Notes under the pieces: model-generated
Database searches by the model: none
What the model saw: the letters and a program-made list of their open reading frames with translations, nothing else
Told to the model about the DNA's origin: nothing
DNA from: Eutrophomonas brisbanensis
GTDB lineage: Bacteria > Pseudomonadota > Gammaproteobacteria > Burkholderiales > Eutrophovitaceae
Length of the DNA: 64,000 bases
NCBI GenBank assembly: GCA_038141705.1
Contig: JAYQIQ010000004.1
Span: 806,001-870,000, forward strand
Direction: 5' to 3'
Made by a program: the position numbers and the translations under genes
Shown here: positions 53,168-62,285 of the stretch, in pieces
Numbering within the stretch: the first letter of the stretch is position 1
Layout of the letters: the number at the start of each line of letters is the position of its first letter

Positions 53168-55828
53168 ATGTCATTTTTATCGGATGACGATCCTCAAGAG
53201 ACGCAAGAATGGCTTGACTCTCTTGATAGCGTCATAAAAAACGAAGGTCCGGAGCGAGCTCACTTCCTTTTAGAACAGCTCGTCGAAAAAGCGCGGCGTT
53301 CCGGCGCTCATTTGCCGTACAGCGCGAATACAGCTTACGTCAATACCATCCCGATTGGCAATGAGATCAAATCTCCCGGAGATCACGAGCTTGAACATCG
53401 AATCCGCTCATATGTTCGTTGGAATGCTGCAGCGATGGTACTCAGAGCAAATAAAGACACAAACGTCGGCGGACACATCGCGAGTTTTGCGTCAGCAGCT
53501 ACTTTATATGACGTCGGCTTTAACCATTTTTGGCACACTCCGTCGGAATCGCATGGTGGAGATTTGGTTTTCTCGCAAGGTCACTCAGCGCCCGGTGTAT
53601 ATGCGCGCGCGTTTATGCTAGGCCGACTCACAGAGAAACAGCTGGACAAATACCGGCAAGAAGTTGATGGAGAGGGCCTCTCCTCTTATCCGCATCCATG
53701 GTTAATGCCTGACTTTTGGCAATTTCCCACAGTATCGATGGGGCTTGGCCCAATCATGGCGATTTATCAGGCTCGATTTATGAAGTACCTCCAAGATAGA
53801 GGACTCGCAGATACAGATGGTCGAAAAGTTTGGTGTTTTCTGGGCGATGGAGAGAGTGACGAGCCAGAATCAATGGGGGCGATTGGTGTTGCCGCCCGAG
53901 AAAAACTCGACAACTTAATTTTTGTTGTGAACTGTAACCTTCAAAGGCTCGATGGCCCCGTTCGTGGAAACGGAAAAATTATTCAGGAATTGGAAGCCGA
54001 TTACCGCGGAGCCGGATGGAACGTCATAAAAGTTATATGGGGATCGTACTGGGACCCACTTATTGCAAAAGATGTGAACGGCACACTTCTGAAGGTAATG
54101 GAAGAAACGGTTGATGGTGAATATCAAACCATCAAATCAAAAGATGGCGCGTATGTAAGAGAGCACTTCTTTGGAAAATATCCAGAAACTAAAGACATGG
54201 TATCGAACATGTCGGACGATGATATCTGGAGGCTAAACAGAGGAGGGCACGACCCCCATAAAATTTATGCTGCTTACGCAGCTGCGGTCGCTCACAAAGG
54301 TCAGCCAACTGTTATCTTGGCTAAAACCATCAAGGGCTACGGAATGGGTTCTGCGGGTGAAGCACAAAACATCACGCACCAACAGAAAAAAATGGGCACC
54401 ACTTCTTTAAAAGCCTTCCGCGATCGATTCAAACTACCGATTGCGGATGAGGACTTAGATAAGATCCCATATTTAAAATTTCCAGAAGACTCTGCCGAGC
54501 ATCAATACATGGCCGCAAGGAGACATGCACTCGGTGGCTATCTTCCTTCGCGTCGACAAAAAGGAGATGTCCTAGAAATTCCTCAAGTGTCAGCGTTCAA
54601 CGCAATTCTCGAGGGCTCAGGAGAACGAGAGATTTCGACAACCATGGCGTTTGTCAGAATTCTTGGGACACTTGTCAAAGATCGAAATATCGGTAAACGC
54701 GTCGTTCCGATTGTTCCAGATGAGTCGAGAACATTCGGGATGGAGGGCATGTTCAGACAGTTAGGAATCTGGTCCTCGGTTGGGCAGCTTTATACTCCGC
54801 AAGATGCAGATCAGCTGATGTTCTATAAAGAGGATAAGCACGGTCAAATTTTGCAAGAAGGCATTAACGAAGCTGGCGCAATGTCCTCTTGGATTGCTGC
54901 TGCCACCGCTTACTCAACGCACGGCACCTCGATGATTCCTTTTTACATCTACTACTCGATGTTTGGATTCCAGCGAGTTGGAGATCTTGCGTGGGCTGCG
55001 GGCGACCAACGTGCACGCGGGTTCTTGCTAGGGGGTACGGCTGGGCGAACTACGCTTAACGGGGAAGGACTACAACACGAAGACGGACATAGTCACTTAA
55101 TCTCGTCGACGATTCCAAACTGTGTTTCTTATGACCCAACATTTGCCTATGAGCTTGCTGTGATTATTCAAGACGGTATGCGTCGAATGTATGCGGATCA
55201 AGAAGATGTGTTCTATTACATCACCCTAATGAATGAAAACTATGCACACCCCGCAATGCCAAAAGGATGTGAGGAAAACATTATCAAGGGGATGTATCAA
55301 TTACCATCACCAAAACTAAAAACCAAGAAGGGACCAAAGGTCCAGTTACTCGGTAGTGGCACGATATTACTTGAAGTTATCGCCGCTCAAAAACTCCTAG
55401 ATGAGGATTTTGGGGTCATCGCTGATGTGTGGAGCTGTACGAGCTTCAACGAACTTCGCCGTGATGGGATGAGTACTGAGCGCTGGAACATGCTGCATCC
55501 AGAGGAAACTCCTCGTAAGAGTCATGTTGAAGCATGCTTAGCAGGAACGGAAGGGCCTGTAATTGCCTCAACCGATTACATGAGAATTTTTGCTGACCAA
55601 ATCCGACCCTATATCAAAAAACATTTTGTTGTACTCGGCACCGACGGTTTTGGACGGTCCGATACACGTGAGAAGCTGAGAGAATTTTTCGAGGTAAACC
55701 GTTACTACGTGGCTGTTGCAGCACTTACCGCGCTTGCAGACAACGGAGAAATTCCACGTACTGTAGTTGTCGACGCAATGAAAAAATACGGTATTAACCC
55801 GGAAAAACCGGAGCCCACAACGGTTTAA
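53168..55828 (+). CDS. aceE: Pyruvate dehydrogenase E1 component
   Basis: An 886-aa homodimeric E1 of the gammaproteobacterial/betaproteobacterial type that decarboxylates pyruvate and acetylates the E2 lipoyl group. ThDP-Mg motif GDGESDEPESMGAIGVA, followed by VNCNLQRLDGPVRGN; the active-site His region LVFSQGHSAPGVYARAF; transketolase-central part VPIVPDESRTFGMEGMFRQ; and C-terminal LGTDGFGRSDTREKLREFF. It is full length, followed by aceF after 45 nt. No lpd gene appears in the window. Confidence 0.98.
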   Translation: MSFLSDDDPQETQEWLDSLDSVIKNEGPERAHFLLEQLVEKARRSGAHLPYSANTAYVNTIPIGNEIKSPGDHELEHRIRSYVRWNAAAMVLRANKDTNVGGHIASFASAATLYDVGFNHFWHTPSESHGGDLVFSQGHSAPGVYARAFMLGRLTEKQLDKYRQEVDGEGLSSYPHPWLMPDFWQFPTVSMGLGPIMAIYQARFMKYLQDRGLADTDGRKVWCFLGDGESDEPESMGAIGVAAREKLDNLIFVVNCNLQRLDGPVRGNGKIIQELEADYRGAGWNVIKVIWGSYWDPLIAKDVNGTLLKVMEETVDGEYQTIKSKDGAYVREHFFGKYPETKDMVSNMSDDDIWRLNRGGHDPHKIYAAYAAAVAHKGQPTVILAKTIKGYGMGSAGEAQNITHQQKKMGTTSLKAFRDRFKLPIADEDLDKIPYLKFPEDSAEHQYMAARRHALGGYLPSRRQKGDVLEIPQVSAFNAILEGSGEREISTTMAFVRILGTLVKDRNIGKRVVPIVPDESRTFGMEGMFRQLGIWSSVGQLYTPQDADQLMFYKEDKHGQILQEGINEAGAMSSWIAAATAYSTHGTSMIPFYIYYSMFGFQRVGDLAWAAGDQRARGFLLGGTAGRTTLNGEGLQHEDGHSHLISSTIPNCVSYDPTFAYELAVIIQDGMRRMYADQEDVFYYITLMNENYAHPAMPKGCEENIIKGMYQLPSPKLKTKKGPKVQLLGSGTILLEVIAAQKLLDEDFGVIADVWSCTSFNELRRDGMSTERWNMLHPEETPRKSHVEACLAGTEGPVIASTDYMRIFADQIRPYIKKHFVVLGTDGFGRSDTREKLREFFEVNRYYVAVAALTALADNGEIPRTVVVDAMKKYGINPEKPEPTTV

Positions 55829-55873
55829 AACATTTTTATATTCGAATATGAAGTAACTGAGTAAGGAATTTTC

Positions 55874-57196
55874 ATGGCAAATCTTAAAGACGTATTAGTA
55901 CCCGATATTGGAGACTTTAAAGATATCCCCGTTATCGAGGTGCTTGTGAAGCCGGGCGACAAGGTGAGCGCAGAGGAATCCCTCATCACCTTAGAGTCTG
56001 ATAAGGCAACAATGGAAGTTCCCGCACCGTTCGATGGCGTTGTTAAGGAAATGAAAATCAAAGTGGGGGATAGCGTTTCTGAGGGAACGGCGATTCTTAC
56101 TATCGAAGCGCTAGGGGATGAGCCGAGCGCGGCACCGGAGAAGAAGGCGGCAGAGCCTGCCGCAGAAAAAACCCCACCGAAGCCGGTAGAAGAAAAAATA
56201 TCCCCAACTCCACCGCCAGTACCAAAAGCTCCATCAGCGCCAGCGCCGAGTGTAAGCAAGCCGATTAATGAGGAGAATTTCTCTGCGGCACACGCGAGTC
56301 CAGGGGTTCGACGATTTGCGAGAGAACTCGGAGTAGATTTAGGGTCAGTCAAGGGTTCTGGGCCGAAAGGCAGAATCTTGCGTGAAGATGTGCAAAGTTT
56401 CGTGAAGTCCGTGATGCAAACTGGTGGGACGGCTGCTGCCAGTGGAAGTGGTTTAGGGTTTAATCTTCCAGCTTGGCCTGTTATCGACTTTGAAAAATTT
56501 GGCCCTACAGAGAAACAAGCACTATCGAGAATCAAAAAGATTTCAGGCCCCGCGCTTCATCGCAACTGGATTACGATCCCTCACATTACTCAGCACGATG
56601 AAGTCGATATCACCGAGTTAGAAGCATTTAGAAAATCGCTTTCTAAAGATGCTGAAAAAGCGGGACTAAAGATCACACCACTCGCTCTTATCATGAAAGC
56701 GGTAGTTGCAGCATTGAAGCGACATCCAGAATTTAATTCCTCGCTCGCGCCAGAAGGAGATTCCTTAATTATCAAGCGCTACTTCCACATTGGAGTCGCA
56801 GTTGATACCCCCGGCGGGCTAGTTGTCCCTGTAATTCGCGACGCCGACAAAAAAGGAATCATGGAAATCGCTGAAGAATTAGGTAAGGTCAGCGCAAAAG
56901 CGCGCGATGGAAAACTGGGGCCAGCGGATATGTCTGGCGGCACCTTCTCGATTTCAAGTTTAGGTGGAATCGGAGGAGGACAATTTACCCCGATCGTAAA
57001 CGCGCCTGAAGTCGCGATACTTGGAGTTTCTCGATCGACAATGAAGCCGGTTTGGAACGGAAAAGATTTCGAACCTCGATTAATGTTGCCGCTTTCATTG
57101 TCTTATGATCACCGAGTGATAGATGGAGCGGAAGGAGCACGATTCATCACTTACCTGAATCAAGTCATGAGCGATATTCGTCGAGTATTGCTCTAG
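55874..57196 (+). CDS. aceF: Pyruvate dehydrogenase E2 (dihydrolipoamide acetyltransferase)
   Basis: A 440-aa E2 core with a single lipoyl domain (1-78; modified Lys44 in LESDKATMEVP). A Pro/Ala/Lys-rich linker follows (about 78-130), then an E3/E1-binding domain (SPGVRRFARELGVDLG, GPKGRILREDV, about 140-175). The catalytic domain contains HIGVAVDTPGGLVVPVIRDA and the active-site SYDHRVIDGAEGARF. One lipoyl domain compared with three in E. coli is common in other groups. It is co-transcribed with aceE. Confidence 0.97.
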   Translation: MANLKDVLVPDIGDFKDIPVIEVLVKPGDKVSAEESLITLESDKATMEVPAPFDGVVKEMKIKVGDSVSEGTAILTIEALGDEPSAAPEKKAAEPAAEKTPPKPVEEKISPTPPPVPKAPSAPAPSVSKPINEENFSAAHASPGVRRFARELGVDLGSVKGSGPKGRILREDVQSFVKSVMQTGGTAAASGSGLGFNLPAWPVIDFEKFGPTEKQALSRIKKISGPALHRNWITIPHITQHDEVDITELEAFRKSLSKDAEKAGLKITPLALIMKAVVAALKRHPEFNSSLAPEGDSLIIKRYFHIGVAVDTPGGLVVPVIRDADKKGIMEIAEELGKVSAKARDGKLGPADMSGGTFSISSLGGIGGGQFTPIVNAPEVAILGVSRSTMKPVWNGKDFEPRLMLPLSLSYDHRVIDGAEGARFITYLNQVMSDIRRVLL

Positions 57197-57202
57197 TCGG
57201 AA

Positions 57203-57880
57203 TTGACGGAAAAAACGCGCAATCGAAAACATCGGATCGGAGTGCTGGGAGGCACCTTCGATCCGATCCACTTTGCGCATCTACGCTTAGCCGAGGAAGT
57301 CAAAGAACATTTTAGCCTTGACGAGATACGCCTAATTCCCTCAGCGAACCCTCCGCACCGCGGTACCCCCGGCGCAAACCCTGAGCATCGGTTTGCAATG
57401 ACTAAACTTGCGGTCAAAAATCATCCGGGGTTGGTTGCCGACCGGCGAGAACTGGACCGTTCAGGTAAAAGTTTCATGGTTGATACCTTAGCAGAGCTTC
57501 GAGGTCAGTTTTCTGAGGCATCAATACTTTTAATTCTAGGAACCGATGCATTCCTTGAACTTACCACCTGGCATCAATGGCGCGATTTGTTCACGCTCGC
57601 CCATATCGTAGTTGCCTCGAGGCCCACAAATCCACTGTCCAAGTTAGCGAGTCAACTACCAACTGAGCTTCTCGAAGAGTACCAAACCCGTAGAACTGAT
57701 GACGTCGATGTGTTGGACAAAGAAATGTTTGGGCAAATCTTTGGCTATAACTTCACGTCTCTAGAAGTGTCGGGTACGGCGTTACGCGATAGGGTCGTAT
57801 CTGGGAAAAGCCTAAAATATCTTCTGCCGGATGATGTATTAGACTATATTGGCAAAAATAAGCTTTATAAAGGAGATTAG
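57203..57880 (+). CDS. nadD: Nicotinate-nucleotide adenylyltransferase
   Basis: A 225-aa enzyme that makes deamido-NAD from NaMN and ATP. GVLGGTFDPIHFAHLRLAEE holds the HxGH-type nucleotide site (HFAH), followed by LIPSANPPHRG, ILGTDAFLELTTWHQW and the SGTALRDRV motif equivalent to ISSTxxR. The start is a TTG at 57203, six bases after the aceF stop; the next candidate, a GTG, falls inside the first beta strand. No strong ribosome binding site is visible, so coupling to aceF translation is plausible. Confidence 0.94.
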   Translation: MTEKTRNRKHRIGVLGGTFDPIHFAHLRLAEEVKEHFSLDEIRLIPSANPPHRGTPGANPEHRFAMTKLAVKNHPGLVADRRELDRSGKSFMVDTLAELRGQFSEASILLILGTDAFLELTTWHQWRDLFTLAHIVVASRPTNPLSKLASQLPTELLEEYQTRRTDDVDVLDKEMFGQIFGYNFTSLEVSGTALRDRVVSGKSLKYLLPDDVLDYIGKNKLYKGD

Positions 57881-57885
57881 CCCTG
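57871..57885 (+). promoter_or_regulatory. Ribosome binding site and CTG start of rsfS
   Basis: AGGAG at 57871-57875, then seven bases, then CTG at 57883-57885. Upstream in-frame codons between the TAA at 57868 and the CTG contain no ATG, GTG or TTG, and no such codon follows before conserved residues. Confidence 0.7.
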
Positions 57886-58251
57886 ACAGAACAACTCAGC
57901 CATATCACTGTCGACGCACTCGAAGGAATAAAAGCACAAGATATCGTTGTTATCGATATTAATAAAGCCAACTCACTATTCGATCGGATTATCGTTGCAA
58001 GCGTCGATTCCACACGCCAAGCAAAAGCACTCGTAAACCACCTCAAAGAGGAAATTTCTAAGATAGGGCAAAGCATCGTTGGAGTAGAAGGAGAGGACTC
58101 TGGCGAATGGGTGCTTATTGACCTTGGAGATATTGTGGTGCACGTGATGCAGCCCGCTATTCGTGAGTACTACAATATCGAAGACCTTTGGATGGAAAAC
58201 ACCGCCTCAAAATTCAGTCAACCGGATGCTGAGTTGGCAGTAAATTCCTAA
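57883..58251 (+). CDS. rsfS: Ribosomal silencing factor RsfS, CTG start
   Basis: A 122-aa protein of the Iojap/RsfS family that binds L14 and blocks subunit joining under starvation. Reading from CTG it begins MTEQLSHITVDALEGIKAQD, followed by VVIDINKANSLFDRIIVASV and the hallmark GEDSGEWVLIDLGDIVVHVM, REYYNIEDLWM. It starts two bases after the nadD stop and has a correctly spaced AGGAG, so the unusual CTG is likely the real start; a sequencing error changing ATG is possible but would need a substitution, not the indels seen elsewhere. Confidence 0.93.
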   Translation: MTEQLSHITVDALEGIKAQDIVVIDINKANSLFDRIIVASVDSTRQAKALVNHLKEEISKIGQSIVGVEGEDSGEWVLIDLGDIVVHVMQPAIREYYNIEDLWMENTASKFSQPDAELAVNS

Positions 58252-58289
58252 CCTAAGGATTCAGCGAAACTCGCGGCGATAGATCAATT

Positions 58290-58763
58290 ATGAGAGTTCG
58301 TATTCTCGCCGTTGGACATAAGCCTACAAGCTGGGTTACCCAAGCCTGCGAAGATTATCTTAAAAGATTTTCTAAAGGTATTTCCGTAGAGATCGTCGAC
58401 ATAAAGCCTGGGGTTCGCTCGAAACAAACTGCTAAAGATGAAGCCGCTCAAGCAATCGAGAAAGACCGTTTGCTCACCACCACACACAAAAACTCTACGT
58501 TAATCGCTCTCGATGAAAAAGGAAAATCTGTCACAACGAAAGAGCTAGCGGGGATGTTGGATGACTGGATGAGCTCAGGAGACAACATTGATATTTGTAT
58601 TGGCGGCGCAGATGGACTACATCCAGAAGTCAAACAACAAGCATCAAAAATTCTCTCGCTCTCGTCAATGACCTTGCCGCACGCTTTCGCAAGACTCCTG
58701 ATAGTTGAACAACTCTACCGCGCGCACTGCATCAACGTTAATCACCCGTACCATCGCGAATAA
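58290..58763 (+). CDS. rlmH: 23S rRNA pseudouridine1915 N3-methyltransferase
   Basis: A 157-aa SPOUT methyltransferase acting on m3-pseudouridine 1915 of helix 69. It has MRVRILAVGHKPTSWV, the SAM knot ICIGGADGLHPEV, LSLSSMTLPHAFARLLIVEQ, and the family ending INVNHPYHRE. The length is typical. It sits between rsfS and maf, the standard order. Confidence 0.97.
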   Translation: MRVRILAVGHKPTSWVTQACEDYLKRFSKGISVEIVDIKPGVRSKQTAKDEAAQAIEKDRLLTTTHKNSTLIALDEKGKSVTTKELAGMLDDWMSSGDNIDICIGGADGLHPEVKQQASKILSLSSMTLPHAFARLLIVEQLYRAHCINVNHPYHRE

Positions 58764-58773
58764 ACTTACGAAT

Positions 58774-59385
58774 ATGTCTACGTTTTTTTACCTGGCCTCT
58801 CAAAGTCCACGAAGAAGGCAAATTCTGGATGAGCTGGGCGCTCAATACAAAATTCTTGACCTTGAAGAAGGCTCAGGTGACTCATCGGATTTTGATGAAA
58901 CTCCTCTCGCAAATGAAATTGCTGTGGATTATGTCAGACGTGTCTCACTTTTGAAGGCTCGAGCGGGTTGGGCTCAAGTATTAACACTGTCCCTCGATCC
59001 CAGCCCGGTGCTCTCGGCGGACACCACTGTTGTTCTTGATGATTTAATTCTCGGTAAGCCAGAGAGCCGTGACCACGCGATAGAGATGCTAGAAGGTTTA
59101 CAGAACCGCTCACATAAAGTGCATACTTGCGTAACAGTAAAATATCAAAGTCGAGAGGAACAAGCGCTTTCAACAACTGAAGTTACATTAGCCTCTCTGA
59201 GCCAATCAGATATCGTTAAATATGTTGACTCCGGAGAGCCATTCGGGAAAGCTGGTAGCTACGGGATCCAGGGTCGAGCAGGACTTTTTGTCCAAAAGAT
59301 TGAAGGTAGCTACACTGGGGTAGTAGGATTGCCCACATATGAAACTGCGGAATTATTGAAAAGATTTGATTACGATCTGCTATGA
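58774..59385 (+). CDS. maf: Maf-family nucleotide pyrophosphatase
   Basis: A 203-aa pyrophosphatase that hydrolyses non-canonical or surplus NTPs, related to YhdE. The N-terminal phosphate loop is LASQSPRRRQILDELGA, followed by VLSADTTVVLDDLILGKP and GEPFGKAGSYGIQGRAGLFV with KIEGSYTGVVGLP, the dTTP/UTP-type Maf features. The ATG at 58774 gives a normal N-terminus; upstream in-frame codons overlap rlmH and are not conserved. The stop overlaps the rng start (ATGA). Confidence 0.95.
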   Translation: MSTFFYLASQSPRRRQILDELGAQYKILDLEEGSGDSSDFDETPLANEIAVDYVRRVSLLKARAGWAQVLTLSLDPSPVLSADTTVVLDDLILGKPESRDHAIEMLEGLQNRSHKVHTCVTVKYQSREEQALSTTEVTLASLSQSDIVKYVDSGEPFGKAGSYGIQGRAGLFVQKIEGSYTGVVGLPTYETAELLKRFDYDLL

Positions 59386-60842
59386 ACAACGAAATATTGA
59401 TCAATGTTACTCCGCAGGAGAAGCGCGTTGCCATCATACAACGTGGCATCGTTCAAGAACTTCTGATTGAGCGCGAAGCAAATCGAGGGATTGTTGGAAA
59501 TATTTATAAGGGGATCGTGAAACGAATCCTGCCTGGTATGCAATCAGCCTTCGTTGAAATCGGGCTTGATAAAGCTGCATTTTTACATGTTGCTGATGTC
59601 ATTCAGCGCAATGACCCTGATGCGCAAACAACGCCCATTGAGAAAATTCTCCATGAAGGACAAAAGGTTTTAGTCCAGGTTATCAAAGACCCGATCGGAA
59701 CCAAAGGCGCTCGGCTCTCGACCCAAATTAGTGTTGCGGGACGACTACTAGTGCATCTGCCATATGAAAATCGTATTGGTATCTCTCAAAAAATAACGGA
59801 AGAAGACAATAGAGATAAGTTGAGAGAACGCCTGCAGGGAATAATCGGCAATGAGGATGATCAGGGGTTCATTATTCGAACGCTCGCAGAATCTGCAACC
59901 GATGAAGAGTTGAAAGCGGATATTGATTACCTTAAACGCATTTGGAGAGACATCCACGAAAAATCAACTCAAGCAGAAGCCCCTGTCTTACTTTATCAGG
60001 ATCTCGATCTGAGCTTGCGTATCGTTCGAGATTATGTAACTGTCGAATCGGAAAAAATACTCGTTGACTCACGAGAGACCTTTCAGAAAATGAAAGAATT
60101 CTCAAAACTTTTTATCCCAGAGTATGCTGACCGCGTCCAGCTCTATGCAAGTGAGCGCCCCATGTTTGAACTTTATGGGGTTGAAGATGAAATTGAAAAA
60201 GCCCTAAGCCGCAAAGTATCACTGAAATCCGGCGGATATCTTGTTATTGATCAGACCGAAGCACTCACCACGATCGATGTAAATACTGGCGGATTTGTTG
60301 GTGATAAGAATTTTGAAGAAACCATTTTTAAAAATAACCTTGAAGCTGCGCAAGCAATCGCGCGTCAGCTACGATTACGAAATTTAGGCGGAATTATTCT
60401 CATTGACTTCATCGATATGGAGAGTGACGGACATCGAGAATCCATACTGAATGAACTCAATAGCGCGATTTCGCTCGATCGAACTCGCATCACAATCAAC
60501 GGATTTACCGATCTGGGTCTTGTTGAGATGACTCGAAAACGAACACGCGAATCGTTGGCTCACATCCTTTGTGAGCCCTGCCCCACATGCTCGGGACGCG
60601 GAGAAATAAAGACCGTACATACGATTTGTTATCAAATTCTCCGGGAGCTAGTTCGAGAATCTCGACAATACTCGCCTGATCACTTGCGTGTGATTGCGTC
60701 GAAAAATGTTATCGATTATTTCCTGGAAGAGAACTCACAAAGTATCGCGATGGTAGAGGAATTTCTCGGTAAACCCGTTTCGTTACAACCTGATTCCACC
60801 TACGCCCAGGAAAATTACGATATTGTCTTGGGGCGAAATTAA
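59382..60842 (+). CDS. rng: Ribonuclease G
   Basis: A 486-aa endoribonuclease of the RNase E/G family, 16S rRNA 5'-end maturation and mRNA decay. An N-terminal S1 domain includes GNIYKGIVKRILPGMQSAF and GLDKAAFLH. The catalytic DNase I-like part has TTIDVNTGGFVG and GGIILIDFIDM (acidic metal ligands), and the Zn-link CEPCPTCSGRGE holds the dimer. There is no RNase E-type C-terminal scaffold, which separates it from rne. It overlaps maf by 4 nt. Confidence 0.97.
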   Translation: MNNEILINVTPQEKRVAIIQRGIVQELLIEREANRGIVGNIYKGIVKRILPGMQSAFVEIGLDKAAFLHVADVIQRNDPDAQTTPIEKILHEGQKVLVQVIKDPIGTKGARLSTQISVAGRLLVHLPYENRIGISQKITEEDNRDKLRERLQGIIGNEDDQGFIIRTLAESATDEELKADIDYLKRIWRDIHEKSTQAEAPVLLYQDLDLSLRIVRDYVTVESEKILVDSRETFQKMKEFSKLFIPEYADRVQLYASERPMFELYGVEDEIEKALSRKVSLKSGGYLVIDQTEALTTIDVNTGGFVGDKNFEETIFKNNLEAAQAIARQLRLRNLGGIILIDFIDMESDGHRESILNELNSAISLDRTRITINGFTDLGLVEMTRKRTRESLAHILCEPCPTCSGRGEIKTVHTICYQILRELVRESRQYSPDHLRVIASKNVIDYFLEENSQSIAMVEEFLGKPVSLQPDSTYAQENYDIVLGRN

Positions 60843-60846
60843 AAAA

Positions 60847-61427
60847 CTTAACCTCGCATCAAAAGCGCGACTAAGCGATACATTGACTCGATCGGCCACA
60901 TAAGTAGCACTTGGCAAGCCACCAAAACAAAAAGTGCCGATAGATCGATTCCTCCAATTGGCGTGGAATTCTCTTTCTAAAAACGTTCATGAATGGCGCT
61001 GTCATTCCATGCAACAGTGACATCACCGGGCTAAATGGGTTGATCCATGAAAGAACCGCTAGCGCAAAGGTCGATACCAGCACGATATAGATCAACATCT
61101 TCAATACGTTTATCAGCGCTAAACACATAACACCAATAAAAATGTTACCGGTAATTATCTCCAAATCGATCGTGCTCACACTCAGCACTAGACCCACAAG
61201 AAGCACCTCAGAAATCCAACACAGCACGAGGCCCGAGAGATCATACCCACGAAATCCGGGGATAAATTTTCGGGCAGGCAGCACGAAAAAATTGGTGAGC
61301 GACTGTACAAAGTTACTAAGCGGATTACTTGCGGTCGCGCGTGTTACTTGCAAATAAAAACGCAACAAGAACGCTAGAGAATAAAGACTCAGTGCAGTTT
61401 TAGGATAAACACTAACGCGTTGGTCAT
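60847..61427 (-). CDS. yggT: YggT-family membrane protein, two frameshifts
   Basis: A protein of about 193 aa with two YggT repeats: LAFLLRFYLQVTRATASNPL, then LSNFVQSLTNFFVLPARKFIPG, and the second copy with LALINVLKMLIYIVL, VLSWINPFSPVMSLLHGMT, FRKRIP. The ATG at 61427 overlaps the proC stop. One T is missing in the run 61398-61401, which restores MTNALVFILKTALSLYSLAF. One G is missing at 60960-60961, which restores RPIGGIDLSALFVLVACQ and a normal end at 60847. As sequenced, only a 165-residue chain with a wrong C-terminus is read. The proC-yggT pair is typical. Function is linked to osmotic/ion tolerance but is not settled. Confidence 0.87.
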
Positions 61428-62251
61428 TTGAGCTTCTCCCCGAACTCTGCTCCTAGCTCCCGCGCTCGCGCCTCAGAAGCTTTCACACCTTTGATAAATA
61501 AGTCAGACAATTGGTCCGATGCAAAGGAAGCAAGCGCCGCTGCCGTAGTGCCCCCTTTGGATGTAACTTTTTCACGTAAGACCGATGGCGGATCGTCCGA
61601 TCGCGCAGCAAGGCGCGAAGATCCCAAAAAGGTCTCAATCGCAAATGCACGAGATGCTTCTGCGTTAAATCCAAACTCTAGAGCAGCTTTTTCCAAAGCC
61701 TCTATAAAATAAAATACGTACGCGGGCCCACTACCGGAAAGTGCTGTTACCGCATCAATCTTTGATTCTTCATCGCACCACACGCACTTTCCTACTGCGG
61801 AAATAATCTCCTCAGCCATATCGCGATCACGACTATCAAGAGTTTGAGGCGCGAATAGCCCAGAGATCCCCGCTTTAATAAGCGCTGGTGTGTTGGGCAT
61901 AACGCGGACGATCCGTTGATGGCCTTCTAGCCAATCGGCAATCGTGCTGGTTTGGATACCCGCAACAATCGTTATGATCAATGACTTTGGCAGCAGTGCT
62001 GCGCAAGAATCTACAACGATTTTCAAATTCTGAGGCTTAACTGCAAATACCACAACGTTAGGATTAAAACCGCTGTCCTCGTACGCTGCAGCAGTTCGAA
62101 CCCCAATCGCATCAAGCTTCGAGCGCGCTTCTTCAGAAATATCAACACTTAAAATATTATCTGCAGCAATTCCCTTGCTTAGCAGTCCACTGATGAGCGC
62201 AGTGGCCATATTTCCGCCGCCGAGAAAAACGATTTTCATGGGGTCATCCAT
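61424..62251 (-). CDS. proC: Pyrroline-5-carboxylate reductase
   Basis: A 275-aa NAD(P)H-dependent enzyme, last step of proline synthesis. It has the Rossmann motif KIVFLGGGNMATALISGLL, FAVKPQNLKIV, RIVRVMPNTPALIKAGISGL and the C-terminal dimer region DAVTALSGSGPAYVFYFIEAL with VTSKGGTTAAALASF. Two in-frame starts, 62251 and 62239, are possible; the longer is kept. Its stop overlaps yggT. Proline is a compatible solute as well, alongside ectoine. Confidence 0.96.
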   Translation of the reverse strand: MDDPMKIVFLGGGNMATALISGLLSKGIAADNILSVDISEEARSKLDAIGVRTAAAYEDSGFNPNVVVFAVKPQNLKIVVDSCAALLPKSLIITIVAGIQTSTIADWLEGHQRIVRVMPNTPALIKAGISGLFAPQTLDSRDRDMAEEIISAVGKCVWCDEESKIDAVTALSGSGPAYVFYFIEALEKAALEFGFNAEASRAFAIETFLGSSRLAARSDDPPSVLREKVTSKGGTTAAALASFASDQLSDLFIKGVKASEARARELGAEFGEKLK

Positions 62252-62285
62252 TTATTATTATTTAGTCTTCCTAGCATTCTACCGA

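Noticed and set aside
55825..56535. 236-codon open frame antisense to aceF
   Set aside because: Low-complexity Ser/Gly/Ala product that mirrors the Pro/Ala-rich linker of aceF; no family features.
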